A DNA stretch of 64,000 nt, taken from Strix aluco (taxonomy: Eukaryota; Chordata; Aves; Strigiformes; Strigidae). Below, piece after piece: positions 1 to 13,857 of this stretch. The DNA lies in contig NC_133971.1 of assembly GCF_031877795.1 (NCBI RefSeq), positions 17,581,171 through 17,645,170 on the forward strand, read 5' to 3'. Both the position numbers and the translations under genes were made by a program. Position 1 is the first letter of the stretch, and every line of letters begins with the position of its first letter. The notes under the pieces were generated by a model. The model searched no databases, was not told the origin of the DNA, and saw only the letters and a program-made list of their open reading frames with translations.

Positions 1-1211
1 TATTACAAAAACACCCACTCTTCACTTAGATAGTGTCATTTGTGAAAAATCCTGCCATACCTTATCACAATCAGGGTAGAAATTCCTTCTAGATAGGTGG
101 CTTTACAATTATCTGCCACAGGCTTCCCAACACCTGTCTCTGAGAATCTGATGCTAGCTGCTCTTGATCCAAATGCTATGTGAAGCAGATGGTGTGCCAG
201 TTCTGCAAAGAATATTATGACTCAATTTCTGTAACTTTAATTCTTCCATGTATTAGATATTTTTACAATGGCCTGCTATTAGCAATGCAGTCCAGACCTG
301 TAAGATGGTGGGTTATTTTTGTCTTTTCTTCATATTTCTTTCACTATCTTATGAAATCTGCTGCTGAAAAAGTATTAGTGGTCAGGTAACTGTGACAGCT
401 AATCCATACAACCACGAAGAAGGAAAGGTGGGTGCTTAAGGTTAGTGCAGCTCAATCTTTGGTGTTGGCCAACTTTACTGTTTTGTAATTTAGATCTTTT
501 AAGGAAGACAAATACAAAACATTCCATTGGAAGAAGTGGTTGATAGAGATCCTTCAAATTTTTGTGATGTTAGAAGCAACAAGGATTGTACCCGTTGCTT
601 TGGAATGTAAATGTTTACAAACAAGTGCTCTGGTTTTGTGATCTTCTATTAAGGTTTTTACCTCCACATTTGGTGTCTGTACACTTTCCCCAAGAGAATG
701 TGTAGCTGCAAAGTTCACTTTGCTTCTCTTTTTACAGTTAACACTCAGCTGTTAACTGTAGTTGAATATATGTAGTTGAATTTGGCAAAATTCTCTCTCC
801 CTGTTTGATAAAGTGCTTTTAGACTTTTGAGTTTCATGTGTGTCTGTGTGCATAGTTAGGTGTTTTGAAAATGTGTTTACTACGTTATGGAAGGGGACAG
901 TAAAAGCAAACAAAACCTTTGTGAGTGCATGCTCTTTGGCCAACCTGAGTATACAAATTACTTCACTGTGTAAGTTATTCTGGCTCCGGCAGCCTGCAAG
1001 GGTATATGAGTTCTTCTTTATGCACTAACTTAAATAATTAATGCTGCATCAGTAAAGGCATCCTATGCAGGTTTTGCCTAAGCAGTTCTTTTACTTGAAA
1101 CTTAAAATGCCGGGTAAGAATAAAATTCTATCCACCCACTTTAAGTGCAGCTAATATTTGTGCTGCTTCTTTGTTGGGGTGATTGATATCCTGGCTTTTA
1201 CTTCCTAACAG
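1..1211 (+). other. Intron of the diacylglycerol kinase gene; no other feature seen
   Basis: This stretch precedes the first recognisable kinase exon and ends in a pyrimidine-rich tract and an AG acceptor at 1210-1211. I looked for the preceding exon of the accessory kinase domain and found no reading frame that resembles it. The small open frames here are ordinary chance ORFs in AT-rich DNA. Confidence 0.6.
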
Positions 1212-1364
1212 GGTCAAGTCCAAGGTGGTTTTCGATCAGGAATCCGCATAGCCCAAGGCTCGTATTTTCGTGTAACCCTCCTAAAGCCAATTCCAGTTCA
1301 AGTTGATGGAGAGCCCTGGATACAGGCCCCTGGCCAGATTATTATTTCTGCTGCAGGACCGAAG
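1212..1364 (+). CDS. DGKQ: Diacylglycerol kinase penultimate coding exon
   Basis: A 153-nt exon of 51 whole codons. It encodes the end of the accessory kinase domain, with the conserved glycine-arginine-rich turn and the DGEPW motif. It is flanked by AG at 1210-1211 and by GT at 1365-1366 (a GTACTG donor). Both ends are phase 0. Confidence 0.85.
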
Positions 1365-2636
1365 GTACTGGCTGTTGGTTTGTCTTAGCAAGTTGACTTT
1401 GTTTCTCCAGTGGGTATTACCATATGATATTGCTTGTCTGTTGTGTTCTAATGTTTAACTTCAAAGGAGCTAGTTGGCATGGTGTGATAACTGTTGGATA
1501 AAGATGTAGCAGTTTCTACACAGGATGCTTTGAGGGCCCTTTCCACTGGCTCAGATGAGGCTTGTGTTTAAAAATGTAGTCCCTGAGCTTCAGCCTAGTG
1601 ATTTAATTTTTTCCCCTGTATTGAGATCTCCAGGCAGTGTTGCTTGCCCTGAAGCAGATCACAGTTATTAGGGCGATGGTAGTACTGCAGAGTGCAAGGT
1701 AGGAAGCAATCTGCTGACAGTGCTGGAGGAGGGAAGGTCTGTCAGAGAGCAGCAAAGGAGAAAACTGAATAATGAAGGAGGAGGGTTTGAGCAAAAGAGA
1801 CTTTGGAGTAATCGGCATGTGTTTTTCGTTGATATCTCAATGTATATGTAGGAGGAAAAGAGCATCAGCTACCTAAGAATTTAACTTCTCTATTGACATT
1901 GAAACTGCGAAATAAACATTTTGCAGTAGTTGACTGTCATGCACACCAGTCTACACATTTGTCTGCTACCTTAAGTATCCCTTTTTAACTCACAGAAATT
2001 TGTTGCTACAGGCAATCTCAGAGAATATGTAGCCCTACCGGGAGGGCTACCAGAACAATGGCCCCTGCAGAGGAAAAATGGGTGAAAAAGAGGGTGACAC
2101 CTCAGATGTTTTGGAATATGTTAAACTTTGTTCTTTTCCTGAGAGAAAGAGGGAAAAAGAGAAAGAGAGAGAACAAACCTAACTTGTCCTTCCAGTGAGA
2201 AATATTTCTATCTTTCTATCAGGTTAGTGACCAATAGTGTCATCTATATATATGTGTATGTATATGTGTGTACATGAATATATATGAATATATATACACA
2301 CATACCTATCCTTATACATCTATATACATATACATACATGTGTATATATGTTTATGTAAAAAAAGCAGTTAATCCTATAGCTTTATAAGGATAGGTGCTT
2401 CAGATAGTTGTCTATTTAAATGTTTTTCTGTTGCAGTTCCAACATTTTACTTGTTTAGTAATTCGTTGCCTTAGGTCTGCTTACAGGTGACTACAGATAT
2501 CTTAGTACTCACTTTCTTTTAAAACTTTCTGGTTTAGGTCCATATGTTGAAAAAATCCAAGCAGAAACAGAAAAAAACTGGAAGCCTGAGAGAGATGAGA
2601 GTGGATAGCATGTCAGTCTCTGAAGGAGGACGCTAA
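1212..2636 (+). CDS. DGKQ: Diacylglycerol kinase, theta type: last two coding exons (3' end of gene)
   Basis: Two exons, 1212-1364 and 2538-2636, join in phase 0 to give the last 83 residues of a diacylglycerol kinase. These enzymes phosphorylate diacylglycerol to phosphatidic acid and so end DAG signalling at membranes. The first exon reads GQVQGGFRSGIRIAQGSYFR and continues to a VQVDGEPW motif, the end of the accessory kinase domain in type V (theta) enzymes. The second is a basic tail starting VHMLKKSKQKQKK, which from memory matches the theta C-terminus and not the epsilon one. The catalytic domain and the C1 domains lie upstream of the window. Splice sites are canonical: AG at 1210-1211, GT at 1365-1366, AG at 2536-2537. 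The stop is TAA at 2634. Family is secure; the exact paralogue is less so, because human DGKQ is not near TDRD7. Confidence 0.8.
1365..2537 (+). other. Kinase intron with purine-rich stretch and TA/CA microsatellite
   Basis: This is the intron between the two kinase exons. A purine run of GA and GGGAAA motifs occurs near 2140-2180. An alternating TATATG/CATATA microsatellite lies at about 2243-2350. A short open frame on the - strand near 1603-1865 has no recognisable content. Confidence 0.6.
2243..2350. repeat. Imperfect (TATG)n/(CATA)n microsatellite
   Basis: Alternating purine-pyrimidine sequence. The left half is rich in TATATG and the right half in CATATA, so the tract is also self-complementary and could fold into a hairpin. 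Confidence 0.8.
2538..2636 (+). CDS. DGKQ: Diacylglycerol kinase terminal coding exon
   Basis: A 32-codon exon plus TAA stop, encoding a lysine-rich tail of the kind that closes theta-type diacylglycerol kinases. The acceptor AG is at 2536-2537 after a CTTTCTGGTTT tract. Confidence 0.8.
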   Translation, partial: VHMLKKSKQKQKKTGSLREMRVDSMSVSEGGR

Positions 2637-5600
2637 GTGGAGAGCTGTGCTCAGAAGTGATGCAGTGTACCTACTGTAGATACCAAGAAGGTTCAGTAAA
2701 ACCGAGTGCAGACAACTGGTGAAGAGGGTTGCTTATGAGCGTGCCTTTCGTTATGTTTTGATAGTACTGGGTTCTACTTCATCTTTCAAAGATAGTGCCT
2801 CGTTATGACAAATAACTATTACGTACCGCTTGTCTCATCTGAAATGTTTACTTTGGGTTGCTTGTCCATAAGCCATTTCCTGGTTTTTCATGTATATAGA
2901 AACTGAGGCCAAACAGAGATTCCAAAATGCTGAGATTTCTGCATCTTCACAAAGACTCTTCCCCTCCTCCCAGCTTTTTCTTAAAGAAAATCATTCCATA
3001 GATAAACTTTGGTGCATTATTCCATAAGTGAAAATGTGTTCCTTTAAATTAATGCCCACAGTAGCCTCCCAACAAAAAAACCACAAAGACATGAGCTGCT
3101 GAGAACTCCTCAGATCAGTCCAAATAGCACAGCTGAAACAGCACTACCGTAAAGAGAAGAACACAAAACACAGGAGAGATAATTTCTATAAAAGGAGCCC
3201 TGTGCACTAGGAAGAGAGAAAGTACAAGAACAGTTGAGTCAAAATATTTCAGAGAGTTTACTTCAACAGTATTTGGACAGTATAAATGGAGGGGAAACAG
3301 CTTGTAGAGCAAGTTATCAACTGCAGCTTAGTTTCTCCTATTTATTCAGCCAAAGCCTGTTTTAAAAGGCGCTTGAATTTCAGCAACTACCCCTCTAATG
3401 TAAAAAAAGGATGAGAATACCCGAGGCAGTGTTACACTGTTGGGTTTTTTTCTAGCATTGGAACTATTATCTTTGACACCAGACTTTTCTTCTTGTCTTT
3501 ACTTGTGCTGTTTCATTTTCATTAATTTGTCACAGCTGGACTGTTATTTAACAGCAAGCTCAAAGACTAAAAGAATCACCACTAATTAGTGTTCACATAA
3601 GTAGATTAGCACAGTCCTATGTTAGAGCTGAACTGAAGTACAGTGTAGCTTCACTGAGGAGCCTTAGGAGGTGTTGAAGCCTGTAGTGTGCATGTAACAT
3701 GCTGTAGGCTTCAGGTAGCTGGGAATGGGATAGCTGTCATGAAAACTCCCTTACCTGGTCAGCCTTCTCAAGTCCTTGGTGTGTGTTGTTACCAGGCGTG
3801 GGCCCAAAGACACAAGCGACTGTCTTTCTCACTTGGATGAGTGTGTGCTCTTCAGAGGCTGTTCCTCTGTCAGCTCCCATGAGATCAAGATCACCTCTCT
3901 GCGCTTACCCATCTGCTGAAGATATGGGGATCCAGTACTTCTTTTACAGCTTCCTGCTAGAGACTGGTGCTAGAGCAGACAAGCTGGTACGGTCATACAC
4001 TACATGTATCTGCTGTCTGTGGTTGTAGTTGTGTTGGTCTTCACTCACATCTCTGCTGGTCTCATCTGACCGTGGTTCTCTGGTGAATGAACCTTTCACT
4101 TCAGATCAGCATCATACACAAGGGGTCTTTCTGAGCCAGCTGTGGTGCAGGGGACCTGCATGGTTTTGCCACTTGTATGCATCTGCTGCTTGGAGCTACT
4201 TAAGCCATGTTGGCCAGAGCCCACTTAGCTAGCCAGTGGGCTTACTTGTCCCCTATTGCACAGTAATAACTAATTCGGCTATGGATGACATGAATTCATC
4301 ACTCAAGTGGCACCTTTAGGAGCGTTCCTCTTGCCACTGTGTCTAGAAAAACATCTGCAGCTGCTTCAGGGGACTTCAGAGTAACTTTGAAATATGCAAA
4401 AGCCATTTTGTGTTGTAGCCAATTACATGCTGAGGCAGTCCTTGCTGGGTCTTTTTGATCAGTCTGTACTCTGAGCACTGTGCCAGCTTCAGCAACATCT
4501 GAGTATTACCTGCGCTTTCTAATTCCCAGTCATGGTGCAGATGAGGGTGTGAATGTGGGTGCTGCAAGACAGTCATCTATAGCACAGAATGATACAGCTA
4601 AAGCTATAAACGGAGGCAAAACAGCTATGCAAAAGTGGCAGCCACCTGCAGCCTCTCCTTCCTGTCCAGTGCTTCCTTCTGTTCTTAGTGTTCTGGTAGA
4701 GATGCATTTGAGGGACTGACTCCTATTATCAATTAAGTCTGTTATTAATCGTTTAAATTGTTAACGTAATTTTAGGGATGTTCTTTAGGTACTACCATGT
4801 GGACTACAACTTACCTTTTTATGCAGCATGCAAACTGGACTCATGCTATGAAAGAGATAGTGTGGATAGTATAGAACTGAAATCCTTATCTCCTGATCAT
4901 TAAACACAGGGCTGCCTCTGCTTCAGAGTCTGGACATGAAGGATCAGCTGGATCTCTTCTGGCATCCTGGTAACAGCATTACAAGTAGGAAGAGTAAAGT
5001 GTTGTATTTTAGGGTGTGCCTTCTCAGGATGAAGCTCACAAATTAGAGAGGAAATCTGAAATAGATTGCTGCTTATAATTGTGCAGAAAGCCAGAGAATC
5101 TGGTTTGTGTCCTAATGGCAGCAGAAAGAATGCATGGTCTTATTTCCAATTGCTGACTCGGTAATGGAGAGGAAAACTTGACTTTTCGTTATAGAAGACA
5201 TGCATAAGCTTTAAGCTTGCTGGTACTGACCATCTTCTGCAGCCCAAGTAAATAAACCTGTCTTACTATTCTTCCAGACATAGATAATCCTGCAGCATGC
5301 AGCTGACAGTGTTTCATGTTCTTGGCTCGTTAAGGGCCTGGCTGTTTCTCCCTGTTTCTCAGCATCTGTTACCTGAAATAACATGAAACTGTGGGGTCAC
5401 AGTATTTTAATCAGAGGGCCCTTTACTGTGGCATATCCTTCCATGGGGATTTTCCATCCCTGGAACACTGTATGAGCCAAGTGTGTCTCAGGGATAGCAT
5501 CGTGGTAGCAGTGTGGCACAGAAGTACAAATGTGTTCTCCTCACAACTGCCAGAGGGGATCCTGGCGGAGGACAGGAAGGCTTTGAGTTTTCTTTTTTCT

Positions 5601-8600
5601 TTCCCTTTTATTTTTTTCCAGAAACCAACTCCAACATATAGTTTGAGCAGATGAGTGGCACACTGAAATGAAAACGTATCTTAAGAAAAACACACTTGGC
5701 ATTTAAAGTCTTTGTGCGTCATAAAATAATGCTTAGTATATTTTGAAGACAAAACAGATTTCTGGGCAGTTGAGATAGGAAGGCTCCTGTCAAGCTTTTA
5801 AAAGGAGAAACTCACTATTTAACCCCTCTATTAAGACGTTTCAGTTTCAGGTACTGTAAAGGCCAGTACATCAAGAATTTTTTTTTTTTTGACATTTGCA
5901 TCACACACAGTATGTGAGAAGTATTTTCTTCCATAGTATGTAAGACTTCCTTCAAGAGAGGAGATAACTCTGCAGTTAATACAAAACATTTTGACTTAGC
6001 CTTTCTGTTGAACAAAACAATGCAGTATAATTTACATGATAGTGAGCAGATAAATGATTGTCGGCACTGAGTGTTCGAGTAACATTGTGTGAGAACCTTG
6101 TGGTCATATGGCCAAGTGCTTTAAATAATGCAGTAACAAAAGTGTGGGGGAAGAGGCTCGGTTCTGTCAATACAGGTGTTAATCAACATCAGGGATGCAG
6201 AACCAGGAACCATAATTTATGGACAGGGAAGAAATGCAGGCTCATTGCTATGCTGAGCACACTCCTTCATCCTCTCCCCGCTGCCCTGACTTTTTACCTT
6301 GCCTGTAAACCATGGCAGGCACAGATAGCACAGCTAGCATCTCTCCTGCTGGGACACACATTCCTGACCTTTTACTAGTGTCCTACTACGCTTTGCCAGC
6401 ATGGGAGTGAGAAGGGTCCTGAACATCATGGTGCATTTCAAATACCCCACTATTGCAGACCAGAGAAGGTGGTCAGTTGGTTAAAATCTGTTTTGATGGG
6501 TAAACACATTACCTCTGTCTTGAATTAGGAGAACCAAAATTCAAAAGCTCATCACTGAGATACAGGTGCTACTTCAGAAAATTTGCTGCTTTTTCCCCAT
6601 GGCTTTTACACTTGATGTGTATAGTTTAAATTGCTCATGTTTTTAATGCATTAATTTTTAAATTAAACTGTTATTTTGCCAAAAACTTTTTGTTTATTTA
6701 TATATGTGTGTGTGTACATATATATGTATACATACATATGCACACACCCTTTAAAAATAGGCTTTATTGTATTTCCTTTCTCAGTGCCTACTTGTACAGC
6801 TTTTGCTGCGTTAACAACGTTCTGATAGCACTTGCTTCTGGATCTATTACCAGTTTTGGACAGGAGGTAGAGTTTACTTTCCTACTGGTTCCACGTGTTT
6901 CTAAGGGACATGTGCCAACAAGACATAATGGCAATATAGTGAAAGCACAACTGTGTTTAGAGTATAGTCTCTGCATGTGTACAGTTTGAGGTCCTCTTGC
7001 TCTTTCTAGATTTTAATCAAGTCTGTGTCTGTCTAAATCAATGGCAATGGCTATTGCAGCATTTTAAAAACTAGAAGAAGCTGTATCATAGTCCACTGCA
7101 AGACTTAAATAAGGAACTGTTATAGCCAATTGTTCATTAATCTTCACAGTTATCCTCTTACAAGTGTTGTACAGATTGCATTTCTTTAACGAGGAAATAA
7201 TGTGCTTGTTTTGAATATCAGCTCTTTGGAATCGCTAAGCATTCACATGTGCACATTACTCTGCAGCAGTCTTTTGGCATATAAATGTGTCATTACCAGC
7301 TGAAGCCTCATTTTGTGGGAGGAGAAGGTAAGAGGAGCTGTTGTGACACTTAAAAAGGGCTTATGTTGAAGACACAACAGATTCAGCTGCATGGGTATTT
7401 TATAACATACTGACTGTGTGAGCAGGTGTGGCCTGTGTTGCATACTGCATACTGCTGCCAGTCCGTGCTTCAGCACTGAAACTGGGGGTGCATTGGAGTT
7501 GGGAACTGAGAGACCTGGCAGTAGATACTCTTTCAGCCTGCACCTCACACCTCTTCCTTAGAGCCTTCATAGTAACTGTGCATTTTCCTCTTCTGCTAGG
7601 CTGCCTTTCTGCCCTTTGGGCCCAGCCTTTATACTGAAACTGGTAACAAAAGCACCAGTATGTGGTGGTGAATGTGTGTGGAGAGCAGGGGAATGGAGAT
7701 CCTGCTCTAAAACACAGCTCTGGCTATTGGGCTTAAACTGTTCATTAACTTCTACTTCAGCTATTTAACAGCTGTGGAGCAAAGACTCAGCAGCTACTGA
7801 ACTACCTTGGATTCATGGTGATGACGTTGCCTCATTTTCAGGCTTTTATCCTGTAGTCCCTTAGATCCTATAGTGGATCCTTTGATCCACCAGTGCATGT
7901 ATCACTTCATACACTTTTTGCACGTAACAGAAAATGCAAGTTAGACGGGCTTAGGGTGTGGCAAAATTGCAATGTTTGTACTTTTTTGTAAATATGGGGA
8001 TGATTCTACAGATGCAAAGATGCACTTTCAGGTAACGATGAAAACAAGTTTGTAGAATGCAACTGTTTAGGAGTTTCTCTTACTTGCAGCATCCCTTGAT
8101 CCTCATCCATCTCTAATACTGTGTTCTCATTGAAAGCCTGCTTGGGAGTGAGAGATGGTATCTTCTTCCCATCACAGTATGTATTTATAGCTGGCTGACT
8201 GAAAGTTCATATATATTTTTAAACAATTGCAAATTGGCTGCTATTTTAAGATTTATGTTTATTAGACTGATTTTATAATGCATAAAAGTAATGTTAAACT
8301 TTTATTTATAATGTAAACATTTACTGATTTGACACTTGGCTTGTAGGAGAGATCCAGCTCAAAGCCTTTGTTCCTTTTGCTATTTAATGTATTTTTTTAA
8401 CAGTGTAGCCATTGTGTGTGTGGAACGCAGTGAAATGAATGCGAACTACTAATCTTAACCTGCAGTTAGACCAGCAGTTTCAATGTTTACAGGACAGTTA
8501 CTATTGATTGTAAACCCATACATGTTGGTTGAAACAGTGCACTCTTTCCGTGTTTCTGCATTGTTTCTGCTTCCCATGACAATTAATGAAGTAGTTGCCT

Positions 8601-11600
8601 TCTGGATTAGATTCCTGGTGATGCCCCTTTGGTGAGATTTAAACGCAGATGATGGCTTTTCTGCCATGTACTCGTAGGACAGAATTTCTACTGAGACAAG
8701 TGTTGTATTGGACATGTTTTCTGAAAGATTGACTTTATTTTTTGTGAAGATAATTTATGGGAATGTTTTATAAGCAGATCAGTGTTGTTGAAAAAGTTGG
8801 TGGGAAGTCCTGAAATAAATGTGTGTAGATATTAAAGATGTATCCACAAGCAAAGTATTTTTTAATAGGACACTAGCAACACACCCATGTGACATGTCAC
8901 TGTGCACAGCTCAAGTGTGTTATTTAGGAGACAATTTCAGAAGATGTGGCTTCATTTATATTGTGCATATCCGTTGTTACACCTCTGTCAGCAACTCCTA
9001 ATATAAACATCAGCTGTAAAAGGTGGAACTTTTCCCCCGTGCAAATTACTGCAGGTTAAAGAGCAAAGAGCCCAGCCTTGAGCTTGACTGCAGCAATGTT
9101 ACGAGCCTGGTGACTGTTTGGCACTTCCAGTCCTCTCAGTATCTGCAGGGTGTGCCACACATTAGTCCTTTTGCTTTTTGAAGGAAAGAAGGTACAAATC
9201 GACATGTGCCTGTGTCAAACAGCTAGCAGCATGCCTTGCCGTGGCATCCATTACTTTGTGCAGCTGATCTTGCCAAATTGGGTAGCAAGAGGTGCTTGAA
9301 GAATTGCTGAGTATTTATTGTGTAATTTTAGGTGCTTATAAAGCCTTCACTACTATTTTAAAGGAAATTTCTGGGGATCTGTATAGCATAGCAATAGCTG
9401 TTTTAACTCCAGCTTTCTGTACATGCCAAAAGCAAGTTATCCTTGGGATAGTTTAATTAGCAATTATGTAGATAGTAGCAAACAATACCTTAAAGCTGCG
9501 AGTTCTGAGTGTTGGAAGGGAGCATCTCTGCTTTGAATGCAACACATCACAGAGTTTGTAATTCACTACAGGTTTGTGTCCCTCCTACTTATGAACCACC
9601 TATGACATCTTAACTCTTCTCAAACTATGGCTTAACTATTGCTTAAATAACTGTTTCTCAGCTCTGGTTATTTAAATCATCCAACTTCAAGCAGCTTTAT
9701 GAATGCTATTTTAATATGAAGATACTCTTAAGATGTCTTATAGCATTTCTTGTGAATGTTCTAATACATTGGTAATAAATCATCTTGGCCCCACAAGCTA
9801 AGGTAAACTGACCATTGAACAGTTCAGTTAGTCTAGTGCTTATTCTTTGTGCATCTGCCTAATAATTCTCAGAAAGAAAAAAAGCCTAAGTATAAGCATT
9901 GAAGTGATTGAAAACTGTTTCCACATTGTGTGCCTCAAACCAGTAATGCATTATCACACATTTACTTGTGGATTGGTCTCAGAACCAGGCGTTTAACAAT
10001 GTAACTTGTTTCTCAGTGTCTGCCTTGCAAATCACTATGCTGCGGTAACTTGTCTGCAAGTAACATACCTAGTGTAGTAATTGGTTTAAAAAAAGTAATT
10101 TATAAAAGATGGACTTTTCTCTTATATTTAAACATCTGTTTGTCCTTGGGTAATGTTGTTAGAACAATTCTGTATATATTTTGCAATATATGTTTTGTGT
10201 TTAATTTGATTGTACATTTTGCACTGATTTGAAATTCTGTATTCTTACTTACAAGTTCCAGAGATCTGTAACTAAAATTTGTCTGTGAAAAATACAACAT
10301 CTCTTCTATCCTGGATATTTTTGGAGTAGTCCTGCTTTAAAAATAGTAAATACACTCTGCGGGTGGAAACATGCTTTGTTTCAGCTGGGCACTACTTTTA
10401 TACTGTAGCCTTGCTGTTTGAGATTGGGTCATGCTTCGTTAGAGGGTGGATGTGTTGTAGCAGTGTGTTTTTGTAGGTTTTAGTTTGTCATATGACACCT
10501 GCACACTAAGTTTCACCCCTGCAACATTCAAGCACTTCTAGAACCCTTATTTCTGTGGGTAGCACTTATTGTAACTGGTAAAATCTTTCTGTGATAGCAC
10601 CACAGTGTGTTAAGCATTTTTGTTTTGTGAGTTACTTTAATGATGATCCAGATTTTCCAAGGTAGTTTTGTACCATTGCTTGTCCTGTTTGCACTCCTGT
10701 AGAAACACATAACCAGGTGTTTTCAGGCTGTGGGGAACAGGCCCATGCGTAGCCCCACTGTGCTTGGCTCAGGTGAGCAGTGATGGGCCTGGCCTGCACA
10801 ACCCAAGGGCCAGACCCCATGGACCTTGGCTTGGAGAGGGGGTCAGCTGGGGCAAGAGGAAGGGCTGTCCAGGGAGCAGAGCCCAGATGGAAACTCCCCT
10901 TACTGTGGGTGGACAGCCCACACCTCCTTAGAAGTCAAGAGCCATCAGCTCCTGGCCTGCCTCTCATTGCTGATGGGGGTCCACTGGCTTGACACCTCCT
11001 CTTAGGATGTCCCTGCTGTAGTAACCCTTCTTCTGGTATGGAGCAATTGTTTCTCCCCACTCTGTTCAACAGCTGCGTGTAGAACAGGGGAGAGCTTGTC
11101 TTTGCCCTAGTATCTCAGGGTAAACCTCGTTGTTCCTTGCTGGGCTGCAAATCAACAAGCTCTGAAGCAGCTACAACTACATTTATAAAACATATATATA
11201 AAAACTCAGTTTAGGACTACTGTTCTGGGAAAAGAGGGGAAGCAAACAAAACATTGACCTTCATGTGGAAGAAAAACCACAAAACACCCAAACCTGAAGT
11301 GTTCATGATTTAACGAAGCTTTATGCCTACTAGCTTGCCTTAAAAATGGAAGAAAAAAATGCCCTTTCTCTGTTAACTGGAGAAAGCAAAGTAGCATTTT
11401 CCACTTGTTCTTCAGGTCCTCGTGGTGGTGTGGCACACTAAAACATACTGATCTTCACATTGTATGCACTTCTTTTCTGCACACATTGCAACCCAGCACC
11501 TATTTCAAATATGCAATTACAGGAGCCAGACAGGCTGTCCAGTGGGTAAAACACATGTATCTGGAGAACTTGGGAAATCTCTGTGGGTGCTAAATGTGGT

Positions 11601-13264
11601 GAAGTGCTTCCAAATGCTGCAGGTGGGCTTGTAGTACACCTTGTGAGACAACAGCATGCAGTGAGCTAGGTGAACTTTGTTTTTCAGGATACAGGGGCAA
11701 AAAATTCATCCTTGTCCAGAGTCCAGAAAAAGAAAGTCTGATCTAATTCTCCAGTAACTGGGAAGAACCAGGCAGGGATAAAACTGATCCTCCTTAGCAG
11801 AGCACTACTAGAGGCTCTGGCATCACATCTGACAGACATCTCCTCGAAGCTGTGGGCATGACACCCCAACCTGCCCACAGGAGGCAGCCAGCAGACCTAT
11901 GCTGTGGTGCAGCTGCCATGTGAGGCTTCTTACAAAGTTGCTTAATGAGGGTAAAGGCACATCCTCAGTCCTCCCCTTTTGCAGGGAGGCCTCAAAATCT
12001 ACTCAAGCCTCAATGAGAGTGCTCTCACTGCCAAAGGGCAAGAGGAAAACAAGGAAAGAAGTGTGAGTGGAGGAGCTCCCTAGCTGGGGTTCCAGATAAC
12101 CTAGAAATTCACTGTTGGAGGGATTTGGGGGACAAGGGGCTGTTTGGGTATCCAGAGGGTTGCACCCCATGTTTAAGTGCATGTCTGAAGTGGCCTGTGG
12201 GCAGAAAAGGTACCAGGTCAAGTTATCTGCCATTTCAGGGTGAGGCACCATAAGCTTCAGTGGAGGATTAGTATTCACACACAATACACATCCAGGAACT
12301 CCGGTGCTTCGAAGATGCCATGATGTTGTGCCTATATCAATGATGATCTACCAGTGAATTTTACGCCTGCCCTCCTCTGAGCTGAGAGAACAGCAAGGAT
12401 CTGGTTTGCAGGCAGAATGGATGATTTCCAGTAGTCCCTCCCTTCCTGCTCATATAGGATTGTGCCTTGCAATCTGGCTGTGCCACATTCCCATGAAGGG
12501 GTACTAGTGTCTGAGAATGGGAAAGGTGCTTTGACCATGGTAAATCCCTGTTTGAATTCCAAGTGGATTTAGTCACCAGTTGGACAAATACACTTTGAAG
12601 TACAGCTAAGCAAAAGACTTTTAGACAAATAATTAAGTCACAAGCAAATTAAATTGAAGGGCAGCTGAAGCCATTTTTGACATCAAATTGATCATCAGAT
12701 GACAACTTTGACCCCCTAAAACAGATGCTGTCTTGTTTCAGACAACTGGTGGACTGTAGCACACAGGGGATTCGTCCTGCTGAGACTGAATGACCAAATG
12801 CTGGAATGCATGGTGGCAGCAGTTGCGTTTCCTCATTCCTAGGACCAGCATGTTGCAAACAGATCAATGCAGGCATAGAGCAATGCCTTTGCAGGCACCC
12901 GTATATAGGGCAAGCAGGAATGATGTGAATAGTACAAATGGGCCAACCCTGTGTCTTCTCACCAACTAACTGGTCTCAAAGATCACTGCTGAACAGTCTC
13001 TCAATTTTCCCAGACCTCTCTTGCAGCTGGCACCATACTCTTGCGTCTATCCAGAACCTGGCTCTCACACCTCTTAACCAAGAAATCCAGCTTAAAAGTC
13101 TGCTACAGCATCACAGAGAGAGGAAAAACAACAACAACGAAACAGTTAGAGGCAGTGTTTAATAAGGAGATAGAACAGCCTGCGAGGATGAGGCACAGAG
13201 TCTGGCCAGAGTAGTGCTCTGACCAGGAGCCTGCTGACTTATCATGGGGCCCTTGTAATAAGAG
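2637..13264. other. Region downstream of the kinase gene: probable 3' UTR then intergenic; no gene seen
   Basis: No exon, RNA gene or clear transposable element could be supported here. Candidate AATAAA polyadenylation signals lie at 5251-5256, 8814-8819 and 9774-9779, and any of them could end the kinase transcript. A second TATATG/CATA microsatellite lies at about 6700-6745. The stretch is AT-rich up to about 10.6 kb and then becomes more GC-rich, with patches at 10.7-11.0 kb and 11.7-13.2 kb. Open frames are short and unrelated to anything I know. The motif GGCCAGACCCCATGG near 10,808 resembles the unit that recurs at 15.5-15.9 kb. Confidence 0.5.
6700..6745. repeat. TATATG/ACATAC microsatellite
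   Basis: A short alternating TATATG, TGTGTG and CATACATA run in otherwise AT-rich DNA. Confidence 0.7.
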
Positions 13265-13741
13265 GGGGTGTCAGCAGGGGCATCAGAAAACACACCCAGA
13301 GAAACTGCACACGAACAGTACCCCACCCTGGACTGGGTAATGGGGTAGGGACAAGCTCTGTCACTTTGACGGCTTCTGTCAGCCAACCTGTGCTATGAAT
13401 CAAAGTGATTGTTTACCACAAGCAGCCACTCACACAGGCAAGTGCTGGCCCTGCTGCTGGAACAGTGTCTCTGGGTCTGTGCCAGCTACCTATGAGGGTG
13501 GTGTGATCCCAGGGTTTCTGGGGATAATGCTCATTTGTACACTGTTTTGAGGTCAGTCCATCCTGGCTCAAAGGGGCTTTCCCTCCCACAATTCCTCAAG
13601 CACAAGCAACCACAGCAGCTCTGGGGGCACAAAACATCCCCAGCAGCAGGGACATCAGCCATGGATCTGGCCAGTCCTGCTTCAGACTGGCCAAGTTGAA
13701 ACAAAATAATCCAGTCACATGGGTCACTACACAACCTTGCA
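13265..13741 (-). repeat. Left-arm segment 1 of the inverted TDRD7 duplication (pairs with 41,455-41,905)
   Basis: Read on the - strand, this matches the TDRD7 intron segment at 41,455-41,905. Positions 13,520-13,741 pair at a constant coordinate sum of 55,197, and I found two substitutions in about 220 bp (near 13,556). The outer part, 13,265-13,520, is clearly related but with many substitutions and small gaps (about 80-88% where counted). Homology stops abruptly at 13,742: the right arm continues into about 500 bp that are missing here. Confidence 0.85.
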
Positions 13742-13777
13742 TCAAAGGTCCTGTTCCCGCATCTCTCTGTCTCAGCA

Positions 13778-13857
13778 GGATGACTTGGTGTTCTCTGCTG
13801 CAGCAGCCTCTTCTACAAAAGGCGGAGCAGAGCTGGTAGCAAGTCTCTTACAACTCT
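13778..13857 (-). repeat. Left-arm segment 2 (pairs with about 40,860-40,944)
   Basis: Read on the - strand this resembles 40,860-40,944 in the TDRD7 intron. Both contain the block TTCTCTGCTGCAG followed by GGAGCAGAGCTGGT. Identity is roughly 75%, with small gaps. The order is mirror-collinear with the neighbouring paired segments. Confidence 0.6.
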